From positions 868,001-932,000 of the forward strand of contig JAMFTG010000073.1 in the NCBI GenBank assembly GCA_023974075.1: a stretch of DNA of 64,000 nt, written 5' to 3'. The stretch comes from Chaenocephalus aceratus. Its lineage: Eukaryota; Chordata; Actinopteri; Perciformes; Channichthyidae. Positions 24,705 to 36,080 of this stretch are shown piece after piece. Both the position numbers and the translations under genes were made by a program. Under the pieces are notes generated by a model. That model ran no database searches. It was not told the origin of the DNA and was given only the letters and a program-made list of their open reading frames with translations. Within the stretch, counting starts at the first letter, position 1. The number at the start of each line of letters is the position of its first letter.

Positions 24705-25807
24705 CCGAGGAGGGGGCGGAAGTGTCCCCCCTAAAGTAACCCAGATGTCACCGCTCACCTGCCAAAGGTTCCACCTTGGCGCTACTTACTCGTACTGCTT
24801 CTCAAACAGTACAGATAAACCATAAAATGATATGAATGTCACCAAAATAAATACAGATAATGTTCAGTTTCAAATTCACTATTGTTTTGTTTTAAGATTA
24901 AAAGTTTTAAAAAAGAAAGAAATGTTCAAATAGTAGATGAATATTCAAGAGGTCTTTAAAAACATCACACTGATCATCAAAAGTTCATAAAATGCTCATG
25001 AATATTCCAAAATATTCTGAACTTGCCACAATCATCCAAAATTCATGAAATGCTCATAGTCATGAAAAGTTCATGAAATACTCATGCACACTTTTTGGGG
25101 TTTTAATTATAATGTTGTGATTGGCTGGATCATGAAAAGTTCATAAATTGCTCATAAAAGTCTGTCATGAGCAAAACAGGAACTTTATATGAATGAACAA
25201 TGTTCATAAAAATGTCATGAACTGCTCTTTAAAATGGTTCATGAGCATTTTAAGAATTTTGGTTCATGAACATGACAAGTGAACATATAATGAGTTGTTC
25301 ATGAATGTTTCATGAGTGCTCATGAACAGCTCATAAAGTCATGAACTCCATCTCGCAGGGGTGTGGTTGACACAAATTTAAGAGATAAATCACGTTTTGT
25401 TCTACGACAGTAGATACATCAGCAGTGACCCCATTGGTGATTTTTGAAGAGTTTACGTGTCTGAAAAACGATGGTTGTTACCGAGTGGCTGAATAGGACT
25501 ACAGAAATGGTCGAGTCCGTTGTACGTCATTACGCCTACACACGTAAACACTCCCGCTAAGTTTGTTTTCCCCTGTGTTCTGCTTGAAAGCAAGTACCTG
25601 CCTATCTTTAGTAGCCTATCTGTAGTCTCTTTAGTATCTGTATATCTATATCTTACCATTAGAATCTCTATTTTTGAAATGGTCATTTTTAACACCGTAG
25701 TTTTATAAATTATAGAACAATTAATTACCAGTGTTTTCCAATTTTACTCGGCAGTTCGTTTCGTTGGCTAACGTTAGCTAAAGCTAGCACTACTAGTTAG
25801 CTACGCA

Positions 25808-26618
25808 ATGGTTTGTTGCTTTGCTCCGGGTTGCAGCCACAGGTCTTCGCATGAAACGTGCTCGTTCTATCGTTTCCCGGCCAATGTTTTCCAAAGGAGA
25901 GTCTGGATTCGTGCCATGAGGTAAGCTGACGTTACATTTGTGTCCATGTCACGGTGAAATGTAAATGATGGGTAGTGTATCGCCATTTTAGAGATGGCAC
26001 TGCTGAAAAGACCGCAACATAAGTAAAGATAATGAATACATCCTATTAAAACCCGTGTGGCTTATATGATAAGTCTAATTAGTACAAGCAGCATAACGTT
26101 TCACCATGTAACTAAAGATTGTAGTCAGGGAAATCAGTTTGACATATTGAACTAATAACAAATCACCTCTGCCTGGCAGAGAACTCTCTGCTCCATAGCT
26201 TCTCTTGGACGTAACATCACATGTACATTTTACATTTATATTCAATTTAATATTCCATCCCTAACATACTTTTGTATATATAATAACTTATATTTTGTTT
26301 TTCTTGTTATGCTGCTGCAACACAATTATTTCCCCAATTGGGATCAATACAGTAATATCTTAATTAATTAAGAAATATAACTATTATAATTAGTGTAGCA
26401 GCTGACACCTATTTTCAATATGGATTAATCTACCTTTATTTCTTTAGTTCAATTTTGATCTATAAAAATGTCAAAATAGTGAAAATGTTCACGAGACAAA
26501 GTGCAAGGTTATATCTTTAGATGTTTTGTATGTCTTAATGCTCTTATTTGTGACGATGTGACTTCCATGAAACTAATATTTTATATCTTCCCAACAGACG
26601 AGCTGACAGGAAGCCTAA
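25808..26618 (+). pseudogene. THAP-domain gene, exons 1-2 (transposase N-terminus)
   Basis: Exon 1 (25808-25920) starts MVCCFAPGC and continues with SFYRFP and VWIRAM, ending in a GTAAGC donor. These are the C-x4-C pair, the F-x-F-P-like block and the conserved Trp of a THAP zinc finger, which binds DNA. Exon 2 begins at 26598 after CCAACAG and continues in phase (RADRKPN). It is then cut at 26618 by a Harbinger element; after that element (27294 on) no C-x2-H box is recognisable, so the domain is incomplete. The position just inside the left arm of the Kolobok-like element suggests this was its transposase gene, with the catalytic part lost. Confidence 0.7.
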
Positions 26619-27290
26619 CCCCCTAAACGCACCAGAAGCGTCTGCGCCGCGTTACGGCCACGCCGCGTTACGGCCACGCCGCGGCGGTCGTAAGGATCGC
26701 GGCCACTCTAGTCAATGAGTGCTATTCCACCACACACGCCGCGTTACGGCTCAGACGCGTCCCAGAAGCGGCTCGGCGCAGCGCTTCTCTAAAATTAGGA
26801 TGAATCCTATTTTTGCCGCGGCGCAGCCGTAAGGTCAGACAGGCAGCCCCCCCCTCGCAGGAAGTGGAAAGGTGAGCATCCGGGCCAGGCCCATCCCGCA
26901 TATATACTAATTTAGCAGACCCCCCTCCTTCATCACAACACCTCCACTACGATACGCACAATGGACGACGAGGTGTTCATAATGGAAGTGGAGAAACACA
27001 CCATTGTATACGATGTAACCAATGCTTTTTACAAGGACAACATCAGAAAGGACAAGGCCTGGTTTTTAGTCGCTGCAGTTTGTGGAGTGGAAGGTAACAA
27101 CTACATATTAATGTTTTAAAGTTAATTAAGAACTGCGAGGCTGCACACACGACGCTCCGCTTCCGCAACGTTTTGAAACGCGCCTGGTGTGTTAGGTCGC
27201 AGGAGGAGGTCGCAGCGTGGCGCAGCCGCAACGTAACGCGGCGCAGACGCAACGTAACGCGGCGCAGATGCTCCTGGTGCGTTTATGGGG
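26619..27290. mobile_element. PIF/Harbinger derivative keeping the first exon of its accessory gene
   Basis: The left end CCCCCTAAACGCACCAGAAG and right end in reverse (CCCCATAAACGCACCAGGAG) form inverted repeats. TAA flanks both sides (26616-26618, 27291-27293), the Harbinger target. GC-rich subterminal motifs of the type CGCCGCGTTACGG recur at both ends. Unlike a typical miniature it retains a TATA-like CATATATAC near 26899 and an ATG-starting exon (next entry). It interrupts exon 2 of the THAP gene. Confidence 0.8.
26961..27093 (+). pseudogene. MADF/Myb-SANT-like exon of a Harbinger accessory protein
   Basis: ATG at 26961 gives 44 codons with the block YDVTNAFYKDNIRKDKAWF, typical of the first helices of MADF/Myb-like domains, ending in a GTAACA donor at 27094. 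Harbinger elements encode a DDE transposase and a separate Myb-like DNA-binding protein that brings it to the ends. Only the first exon of the latter survives, and no downstream exon or transposase lies before 27290. It might still be transcribed from its own TATA. Confidence 0.65.
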
Positions 27291-27346
27291 TAACACTCTA
27301 ACAACCACAACATTGCAAAGGCGAGTAAATGTAAATTAAAAACGAT

Positions 27347-29491
27347 TCACAATTTCTTCTTCTTTCTTGCAGTGAGGTGAAGCTGACCTTGCACTTGGTG
27401 CCAGTAAGGATGTTCCTCACGCAGGCTGAATGTTACTCCCTCCTTACTGACACAGAAGCCCTTGATTTGCAATGCTTCACCAATTGTCATTTCCCTGGCT
27501 CCGTAGGGACACTTTACCTCCAGCACAGCGGAAGACCCTTCCAGACCATCTGGAGATGCCCCCAACACTCCTGATTGGGAGAGCCACAAACCTGACTCAT
27601 GGACCTGCATCTGGGTTGCAGTGGTGAATGCCCTGACGCCCTCACATTCATTCATAGTCCCCCACTGTACAGACAATTGCCTCAGGTCCCTGATGCCCAA
27701 CAGATTTGAGAATTTCAGGAACAGTAAGTGTTTCCAAGCTGTAGTGTTCCTCTTCTGGCTCGGGGGAGAGAAGCCAAGAAATTCCTGAGAACCTGCCCCC
27801 GAGTCTGTCCCTCAGCCAGTCACGATCTTCGGAGGTGGGCTCTCTTGTCAGCGGGTTGAATGAGTTATTGGTTGGAGGAAATAGCTCCTCCACTGAATGC
27901 GTACGTTTAGCTGCCTTTGGCTTCTTCCACTGACGGGGGGTGTCAGTGCAGCTGAAACTGTGGATGGCAAAGATGGCTAATGCAGCCGCATGACTGCATT
28001 TCCATTCTCCACGTGGGCATTCACATTTTGTGGAGAGAATTCCCTCTTCTCCTGTAGATACCTGTGGTGGTGGGATTGTTTTATTATTTAAAATATATTT
28101 ACATTTGTAATGCCTTCCCAATTATCCCTTTAATTGTTTATAGCCTACTGTATGTTTATTTCATGGATATTTCTGTGTTTTCTGGTGTGTAAAATTTGTA
28201 ATCTTGGGGCCTCTTCTCTTTAACGTCTACATGCTACCACTGGCTCAGATAATGAAGAATAACAACATAAGTTACCATAGCTATGCAGATGACAAACACA
28301 TTTACATAACCATTTCACCAGGAGACTATGCTCCAATTCAAACACTGAGTAAGTGCATTGAACAAATCAATGACTGGATGTGTCAGAACTTTCTCCAATT
28401 AAACAAAGATAAAACTGAGGTAATGGTTTTTGGAGCCAAGGCAGAACGTATCAAAGTTAGCGCTGAGCTTCAGCCTGCAATGTTCAAAACAACAGATAAA
28501 GCCAGAAATCTAGGTGTAGTCATGGACTCTGACCTGAGTTTCAACAGTCACATTAAAACAGTTACTAAATCAGCCTACTATCACCTAAAGAACATATCTA
28601 GGATTAAAAGACTAATGTCACAGCAGGATTTGGAAAAACTTGTCCCGTTATCTTCAGTAGACTGGACTACTGCAATGGTGTCTTCACAGGTCTCACTAAA
28701 ACATCTATTAGGAAGCTGCAGTCCTCACTAACACTAAGAAAGTGGATCACATCAGTCCTGTTCTGAAGTCTTTACACTGGCTTCCTGTGTGTCAAAGAAT
28801 AGATTTCAAAATACTGCTGCTGGTTTATAAAGCACTGAATGGTTTAGGCCCAAAATACATTTCTGACCTCCTGCTAAATGATGAACCATCCCGATCTCTC
28901 AGGTCTTCAGGGACTGATCAGCTTTCTGTCCCCAGAGTCAGAACTAAACATGGAGAAGCAGCGTTCAGTTATTATGCTCCAAACATCTGGAACAAACTCC
29001 CAGAAACCTGCAGGTCCGCTGCAACTCTGACTACTTTCAAATCCAGCAAGAAGACTTTTCTTTTTGCCGCTGCTTTTAATTGAACTATTCACATCTTAAA
29101 CTGCACTGTAACTTTTATCCATGTCTTTTTTCTTTTAATGTTTATTTTATTAGCTTTTCTTTTTAATGACTGGTTTTAAATGCCATTTTCTTAATGTCTT
29201 TCATTTTTTGTAAAGCACTTTGAATTGCCATGTGTTGAAAAGTGCTATATAAATAAACTTGCCTTGCCTAATAAAGATTTCATGTGACACATAAAATGGA
29301 TTTGTTGATGGGAATTAATGTGAATAAATTAACTCTAGGTTAACGGTACTCTTGCTATCACTACTCACCGACACTCTATAAACCTTGTCCCTCATGCTAG
29401 CCCTGACAACACCGGTAAGCACAGCTTCATCTAGGCTGCACGTGTCCTGACTTGTAGTGGTTCTCTCCTCTATCTCCATTCTTCTTGTCAT
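27347..29491 (-). pseudogene. SWIM zinc finger plus YqaJ-type nuclease gene, damaged
   Basis: Exon 1 is 29491-29369 (ATG to a GTGAGTAG donor, 41 codons). Exon 2 begins at 28061 after CCACCACAG in the same phase. The junction reads KVYRVS then VSTGEEG and runs into the SWIM motif CECPRGEWKCSH. Further on, near 27500, SGVLGASPDGL and LEVKCPY are the Asp and Glu-x-Lys catalytic blocks of the YqaJ/lambda-exonuclease fold, followed by VQGQLHLT. A frame change near 27650-27700 and the short distance between SWIM and nuclease blocks point to a deletion, and the C-terminus is missing after 27347. A LINE sits in intron 1. The gene converges on the THAP gene. Confidence 0.7.
28198..29275 (+). pseudogene. 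5'-truncated L2/Rex1-type LINE in an intron
   Basis: It starts in the RT at LGPLLFNVYMLPL, has YADDKHIYI (Asp-Asp retained), then LNKDKTEVMVFG, a deletion/frameshift near 28650-28740, and the C-terminal HISPVLKSLHWLP to FLFAAAFN stop at 29083. The 3' UTR ends GTAAAGCACTTTGAATTGCC and a CCTTG microsatellite, the tail of a widespread fish LINE. It lies inside intron 1 of the SWIM/YqaJ gene on the opposite strand. Confidence 0.85.
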
Positions 29492-29935
29492 CTTTGTAAA
29501 ACGATATCAGACTGGTAATTGACACAGCCATGACTTTTAGTTAAATTCAGTGTGGCTAAAATGAAAAGCTTTGTTAAAATATGCAAGCACGCGGAAGTCA
29601 AAGTCAGCTTTATTGTAAACAAATTCTACATGTGTTATACATCCAGAAATATCGTTTCCCACAGTGTGACATGTAGCCTATACATAAAACAAAAAGGGCC
29701 TAGATAAACGGGGTATACAGTTTAAAATGTTAATATATTTAAAGTGTTCAAAGTGCAGTTTCAGTGCAAGTCAGTTGACACGATCTTAAGTTGGCGTGAC
29801 GTTGAAGTCGTGCGACCCTGCTGCTGTACTGGCTTGTAGTTCGTTTATAGCATAACATTAGCATTTCGCTTTTGGCGACTAGATTTATGATTCAAAAATT
29901 ATAAAAGTAGGAGAGACATGTGGCGATTATCCGGC

Positions 29936-30443
29936 TGAACAAAACGTGATCCTTCTCTTAAATGTGTGTCAACCACAGACCTTATTTCGAGCTATTTTCC
30001 AAAATCCTATGGAGAAATTGCATTGCGTTTTTGACGAAGGAACCGGAAGAAGTTTACATCCGGGTTTTAGGACGTGTCACTGCGGTTCTCTATTGAAGAC
30101 CACTGTTGACCAGACTACCACACAGGTGAGCCATTTTGCCGTTTTTGGCTAACTAGCTCCATATGTTTTGATGTGTGTTCTTGTTATTATATCCGAGTTC
30201 GTATGATTGAGTGATAATGAGGATATCCATCGATGCTGTGTCCCCTCACGATGTGAAACGATGGGTTGAGATGTGCAGCAAAGATAAATAATAAGGTTTT
30301 GTGAGTGAATTTCGGTGCAGTCATCTGTTAGCATTTTTCGCTCGTTGCTAATTCAGAGGCTCAGCGTTAGCATTGTGGGTTTTTTTTTGGAAAAAAAAGG
30401 CCCCCGGAGGCCCCCGGAACCGGGGTCTCTCGGGCTTAACAGG
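29936..30443 (+). repeat. Right terminal arm of the Kolobok-like element
   Basis: It runs from AACAAAACGTGATCC to GGGCTTAACAGG just before TTAA. It matches the left arm over its inner part (to about 30095) and the miniature at 2060-2350 in reverse over its outer part. The two outer ends of the large element therefore differ, and only the inner ~150 bp plus the terminal CCTGTT are shared. Confidence 0.65.
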
Positions 30444-30447
30444 TTAA

Positions 30448-31361
30448 TGACGTAATTTAGTTTAAACATACTGAGCTTAAAACTGTTTTATTCTGAAAAC
30501 ATTTCCGGTTAGCATTGGCTTGTGGCTAACGTTGTTGCTAAATGAATGTACAGTTTATTTTGAGAAGCTTTATTGAAAGACAACAGAGACATCACTTCCG
30601 GTTTTACGTTAACAATGATTACAGCCGTTAAAATGCATTAAATAAAAAGTTATGAATGAGTGTATGAGGAAAAAAAGGCGTGTGGAGTTATACAATGAAC
30701 ACACAACGTCTAAATCCTCTGATTTACGCGATATCGGACACAGAAAAACACAAGGAGGGAGGTTCCCGTTTTACGTCAACAGCCGCCATTGAGAGGAGGA
30801 GCCATGCATCATATAGACGGGAAGATCCTGGCTTGTTCGTCCTCTCTTCACCCCGACATAGCGCTGTGTTGCTGTATCGCTCTGTTTGTTTCAAAACCAC
30901 GTTACTTCATTAAAGTACCCATTTGAACCTTTTCCGAGACTACATTGTCTCTTATTTTAACTTCCTCCTGGACGCGAGAACAACGAACACAAATCAACAC
31001 CTGAAAGCCAACTTTGAGGGGGCGAGGGCGGACTGCGACATGGGGGTTTCGGCTGATCTCCGCCTACCGCAGGAATAAGAACCTGAAAGATCTGTTAGGG
31101 TTTCTTTGTTTATTATTACTACTACCATTTTATATTATGATTTACATGTCAGTTTATTTCATGTTTGCACTGTATTGCATGTTTTCTTATGTCATTAGGT
31201 TCCAAATGAGGAGATTATATATTTTATATAGTATTAATCCCCTGTTTCCTATTCAAACATTGTTTATATTGTTTTATTTATATTTTAGTTATTACTTTCC
31301 ATTATTAAATGAACACCCTGAAATAACCCCTTAAAGTATTTTTAAACATCATCCGAGGCTA
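30448..31361. other. No gene; possible LTR remnant
   Basis: Bases 30840-31000 read like an LTR end, with a T-rich stretch, CATTAAAG, then TTCCTCCTGGACGCGAGAAC, but no second copy or target duplication was found. The rest is AT-rich. Small open frames have no recognisable motifs. Confidence 0.25.
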
Positions 31362-31760
31362 GGGTTGGGTATCGTTTGAATTTCCACGATTCTGATTCCG
31401 ATTCCGATTCCACTTTTCGATTCCGGTTCTTAACGGTTCTCAATTCCGATTCTTTGAGGGGCAGGGTAAAAAAATGATACATGCTTCTTCCACCAAAAAA
31501 ATTACATTTATTCGAGAAACTTTTACACAGGTTAGTTTACAGTAATATTCACATTAATCAGTCTGTTTATATTCACTGCTATGTAACTGTAACCTGAGAA
31601 CCACTGAAGCTACAACAGTGCAACAGTCCAACTTTTAAAGAACAGTTATTGTTGAGAAAAACAAGCATATCTTCCTTCTCAGGCATACCTGGAAGAAATG
31701 TTTGAACAACAAGTAAAATGCTTCAATATGGTGCACTTTAAGCAGAATTACTAGAGACTA
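31362..31760. mobile_element. hAT-type element end
   Basis: CTAGGGTTGGGTATCGTTTG followed by repeated CGATTCCGATTCC is a terminus common to many fish hAT miniatures. I could not find the matching right end before 32150; it may be truncated, or belong to the same element as the hAT coding remnant at 33558. Confidence 0.45.
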
Positions 31761-32159
31761 GATCTAGGGGGTACAACTCTAAACACCCATATGAAAAAGA
31801 TCGGTTTACATTTTAATAATTAAATAAGTATGTGCACATAACCAATAACCTACAGATGTAGCACTCCAGCTCAGACTCAAATGGGTGTGTCCCAGTCAAA
31901 AGCCCAGCGGATGCCAGTGGCTGGGGGTGTTGCCAAATTGCTAGAGGGCGTTGCCCAATTTCCCTATTTGTTCAATTACAGGATTTAACCATGAGATGGC
32001 GCTTCATTCACAAAATACACAAAGACAACTGGGTGTTGTAGAACTTAGTCTGTTTGCAGCTCTGTTTGCTGAATACTGTAGCATTGAATCACTTATGTGT
32101 TACTGTATGGTTTTCACAAGCTACTATAATGATAATTGATCATTTGCTCCGCTAATAAT

Positions 32160-33123
32160 TAGGGGTGTAACGGTTCACAGAAGTCACGGTTCGGTACAAC
32201 AACAAAAAAGCAAAAAAAAGTCCCAAATGCATAATTCCAGGTTTGTTGTTATTTATGTTTGAACAGTAGTGCAAGTTTCAGTTTAAAAATAAAGAACTCT
32301 GACATTTTGAATAATTAACTGTATTAAACAGTTAAAAACAAACCACACACAGTACACTCAGATGGCCATATTATCTATAATGGCTGATGTCAAACAAAAA
32401 GGTTTCATCAAGCTGTAAAACTAAAAAGGTTGTCTTGAAAATATTACATCATAAATAAGAAGAAAGTGTTTCAAGAGTGTAAAGTCGTTGAAAAACATAT
32501 GCCAAAAGCTTCCGTTATTTATTTTTGGTCTCTCGGCTCTCATGTCTATTGGCTTCTTAAAAACAGCGGGGATCAGCTGTTGTCTTTTGCCGGGCTCCGG
32601 TGATTGGCAAATCTGGGTGATGCCTTCTGATATGATTTAGCATGTTTGGCGTGTGTTTCCATTAGCATACCGCACCGCTGTAGAACAACGCCGACACACC
32701 GTCCTCGTCCGATCCACCACTCGTACACCTCATCGTTATTGTAGTCCACAGGGAACCCGAAATGTTCCCACACAGCTGATTTAAAAGAAGCAGGTGGGTT
32801 CTAGCTCCTGTGTGTTATCTGAACTCACCATACTAACTTTTCTTCTTCTTGTATTTTGTTCGTTTTGTTGTTGTGTTTCTTCTTGTTCTTCATTTGTTAT
32901 TTAAGGGCGGCTGGCAAACAGCTTTTAGGCGCAATACCGCCCCCTGGATTATATATAGTGTAGTGGATACTGCCCTGAATTACTTTTTTCCCACTCGTAA
33001 AAAAAAGGCGTATTCGCCGTGTGACTGCATGTGCCGTGTGACTGCATGTGCCGTGTGACTGCATGTGCCGTGACGTCCGAACCGTGACGGTACGGGACGA
33101 ATACGGATACCGTTACACCCCTA
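32160..33123. mobile_element. hAT-type miniature transposon with perfect 8-bp duplication
   Basis: It starts TAGGGGTGTAACGGTTCAC and ends ATACCGTTACACCCCTA. CTAATAAT flanks both sides exactly (32152-32159 and 33124-33131). Near the right end a 17-bp unit GTGTGACTGCATGTGCC repeats three times (33018-33070). Noncoding; short frames are incidental. The undamaged duplication suggests a fairly young insertion. Confidence 0.9.
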
Positions 33124-33557
33124 CTAATAATCAATCAGATCGATCCAGAGAAGAGGACACTTTGAAAGCCTTTTTCTCAAAATGATGACTCTGTTACAGT
33201 CATTATATAATGTGACATATTTGGAGTACAAAAACAATCCCGATGTCATAAAGCTCGGAATCTCCTCTTTCCAACAGTATACAACTCAAAATGTGTCTTC
33301 GGGTCAATGCGACTGATTTCGATAGAGCAGGTCACTTTGCATTAGGTAAAAATAAAGCAGGCAGACATAACAGGAAGAATATGTACATTTTAACCCAATC
33401 AAATAGGACATTGTCACACCATTCAAATGTATCCATGTAAATTAAAACCAATACAAAAGCTTAGATTTGTTTATGTGTTACGTTGTTTACTTTATTTGTT
33501 ACGTTGTTCTGTGTGTGTCAGCCGTTAACCAGATAGAAAGAATATACACTTGCAAAC

Positions 33558-34155
33558 ATGTCAGAAGAACCAGCGCAGAAGAAAACTAAATACAGTCAAT
33601 CTGAACTTAAATTTAACAACTGGAAGGTCACATCCCTGACATCCACATCTCCGGAGCCTGGACCTTCATCAGCGAAGCCAGATGAACCCAAAAGCAGCAG
33701 AAACTGTCAAAACCACCGCCGCCACCGCCGTCGTTGAACCGAAACAGGCTGGTTCCGACTGCATGGAGGTTTGTTGTCGGGACATTGAGACAGGTAAAGC
33801 TGTCCAGCTAACTGTCGAAAAAAAGGAGACAGCTAGATTATTTGGACAAAGAGAAAGGTACTTCAACGCAGAATGGTACAAAAACAGAGAGTGGTTAATT
33901 CTTTGCAAAATCACCAAATGGGCCTTCTGTGAAATATGTAGATTTGCTGCTGTCAAACGGCTTGTAACTTTCTCAAAATGTGGAGATGATAGCTTTGTTA
34001 ATACCGGAGTTAATAACTGGAAAAAGTGCCCAAGCCTCCTGGACAGCCACGAAAAATCTCATTTCCACAGAGAGTGTATTCAAAAAAAGTGCGCTTTCTT
34101 CAGTCAAACACCAGTCAACATACAGCTTGTCAAACAAATGAGGTTAAATTGTTAA
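33558..34155 (+). pseudogene. hAT-family transposase N-terminus with TTF-type zinc finger, truncated
   Basis: ATG at 33558 opens a Lys/Ser-rich leader. The frame shifts before about 33690 and then carries a segment with FAEW-like FNAEWYKN, WAFCEICRFA, and NNWKKCP followed by SHEKSHFHRECI. That Cys-x2-Cys ... His-x4-5-Cys/His layout with the NNWKK block is the TTF/ZMYM1-like zinc finger preceding the RNase-H fold in hAT proteins. The frame ends at 34155, and the dimerisation and catalytic regions are absent. It could be the relic of the element whose left end is at 31362. Confidence 0.6.
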
Positions 34156-34348
34156 CATAGGTTCAGGAGCATGGCCACGCCTAAAAACTCCGCCTCGAAC
34201 CACGGCCACCCCTATTTATATCCGGCAAAACTTCCGGCCACTGCTTGTCTCCATCCTTTCAAGGACTGACAGCCAGACCCGTGATTCACGCCGCACGTCG
34301 TCACGGTTCAAACAAGCTAAACGCTACCACGAGAACATTCAACTTACC

Positions 34349-36080
34349 ATGGATCCCGAACTGCTGATCAACTCACCGGAGTCAGACGAAGATCTCTTCC
34401 ACATCGGCTACCCGCCATCCACGTTTCAGCAGTTGGATCTAAGCCAAGCATCCGAACGGAGCCGCGTCCACTCTGCAATCAGTGTCCCACACACCAGCCG
34501 CCACCGCTCCCACAACGAGACACCTCCAACTCCAGACAGGTCCCAGGCTTCGTCTACTCCGCTAGCGAGGGCAAACAACCGGTGCCACAATAGGCACAGT
34601 CAGCTCCAATCTCCCCACCAACGGCAGCCTGCCTCATTAGCAGCCCCCGGCCACTCGCAGCAGCGCACTCGCCGCGCTCCGAAACGGAGCCCGAACTCAG
34701 GAGGTGGACAGTCATTCAACTTGAAGGAGTTTGGGACTACTTTTCTCCGCGCCGTTCCTAATGAGCTTGCTTTAAAAGAAGAAACACTCAAAACAACCAG
34801 GACGAGGGTTAAACAAAAATCTGTTTTAATCATAAACGGTAATAATGCAATACCATATAATACATTACCATACAAAGCCATATCATATAGTAATGTCAGG
34901 AGTATGCCTACTCCTGGCCTTGTTCACAGGCTGCCCCGACCTCCCGGTCCGGGCCGCGCGTGAAGAGAGAAGGAAGCAACAAGTTGCACGTCCCAAAACC
35001 AACAAAGGGGTGGAGTTTCATTTGGGAGATACCAAAACGCTATCTCACAGGGAATCAGCGCGGGCAGCTTTGAAAGCCACAGGTGTTGGGAAGGCCTGCA
35101 GGATGCACCTCATTAAAATCAGGGGAAATTTCCCTCCCAATTTGCAAAGCCTATCGATGGTTTAACCCAGAAAAACACTCTGGGATAATCTTTACACTCA
35201 AAACAGAAATCACCATTCATTCTGCATCTTTCTTCTTCACAAATAGCTTAAAACACTCTTTTGATAAACAGGTAAAAAGTCAAACAAAAAGACTATTGCG
35301 CTAATCTACTTTTAAGAAAAAGGGAACATTGTTTCAGGAATCTATAAAAAACTCTCTATATTTGAGAGGAAAAATGTACCTTTTGTTCCTTCAACTATTA
35401 ACACACAGGAATGTATAAACCCACACATATACTATTAAAGATATGTAGACTTCCTTGAAACATGGCCTGCCAGAGATCTAAAACAGAATATACTCTCCCC
35501 ACCAAGCACCCTATCCTGCATACCTTCACCTCCCCCACACTAATAAAACCCAGTTTACTTTTAACAGCCCTTTGTCTATCGCCATTTTAGTCCTCACATT
35601 TATGAAAGGATAAAACAGAGAAATCACTATAAAACACAAACACAGGTATTGTTTGAACAGTATTCACTTAACTGCTACTATTGATAATTACCAGAGAAAC
35701 TCAAAGGACCTCTTTTAATGTCTGGAAATTGCAACAAGACTTTCTGCCATTTCAAATGTAACACACTTCTTTGGTACAATATCTCACATCAATTTCCACA
35801 AACTCCAACGTTTCCTGAAAGAAAATGGCATCCACTTTCACCGAAATGACAACAAGGCTAGACTGTTCAACCTCTACAAAGCCTACAGCAGCACAACGGC
35901 AAGAAACAACGACACTACAGCTCTTCCTGCTCCAGAGCCAACCACCGCGCGGCGCGCGTGCACCACGGGTCGTGACGTCACAGGCCTCCGTCCTCCTTCT
36001 CGGACACAGCCCGACTCACCAGCACCCTGGTGGGGGCCAGGTCGTATTGCCCTCTGTGCCTGCTCTCTCTGTGTCTGACA
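34349..36080 (+). pseudogene. Unidentified transposon-like ORF with a SAP-like helix pair, split by a solo LTR
   Basis: ATG at 34349 follows a TATTTATA-type box (about 34212) and an untranslated leader. The first 139 codons are polar and Ser/Pro/Arg-rich. At 34767 the frame is interrupted by a 1-kb LTR. Removing it and one 4-bp duplicate joins the frame at 35805 and gives LQRFLKENGIHFHRNDNKAR plus LFNLY, which looks like a SAP-type DNA-binding helix pair. The frame shifts near 36025. The block SVSDMSQLMSTFLSS then appears at about 36075, and a duplicate of that 115-bp segment lies at 36445-36540. I do not recognise the family. It may be the first ORF of a DIRS- or Crypton-like element. Confidence 0.45.
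34768..35800 (-). mobile_element. Solo LTR, 1033 bp
   Basis: Near-identical in layout to 56875-57915. On the minus strand it begins TGTGGAAATTGATG and ends AAAGCA, the TG...CA rule. Flanks are AGCT (34764-34767) and AACT (35801-35804), a 4-bp duplication with one change. Excising it and one flank restores the interrupted frame. It is therefore the product of recombination between the LTRs of a former provirus of the same family as the one at 56875. Confidence 0.8.

Larger units (their letters stand above)
21486..25362. mobile_element. 3.9-kb insertion rich in TTCATGAA palindromes
   Basis: It lies between two halves of the Kolobok-like left arm; the uninterrupted copy at 29960-29985 shows the empty site. 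The termini are imperfect inverted repeats, CCCCAGTGAGATGATAGT against CCCCTGCGAGATGGAGTT. Both ends (21495-21925 and 24950-25350) are crowded with TTCATGAA, GTTCATGAAC and CTCATAAA motifs, which look like subterminal transposase-binding sites. The middle holds a LINE fragment, a hAT miniature and unassigned sequence, and no transposase is visible. The target duplication is not resolved (at most 1-3 bp). Superfamily unknown. Confidence 0.6.
20998..30447. mobile_element. Large Kolobok-like DNA transposon with two convergent genes (left tip missing)
   Basis: Its inner left arm (20998-21485 plus 25363-25404, read in reverse) matches its inner right arm from 29936: both read inward from a GAACAAAACGTGATC-like phrase and share TTATTTCGAGCTATTTTCC, GACGAAGGAACCGGAAG and GGTTTTAGGACG. 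The right terminus is AACAGGTTAA with TTAA at 30444-30447. The left terminus is truncated at the Penelope junction, about 200 bases short by comparison with 1897-3102. Inside lie a THAP gene on + and a SWIM/YqaJ gene on -, each starting just inside one arm. THAP domains and TTAA targets are both known for Kolobok. The catalytic DDE region was not found. Confidence 0.6.
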
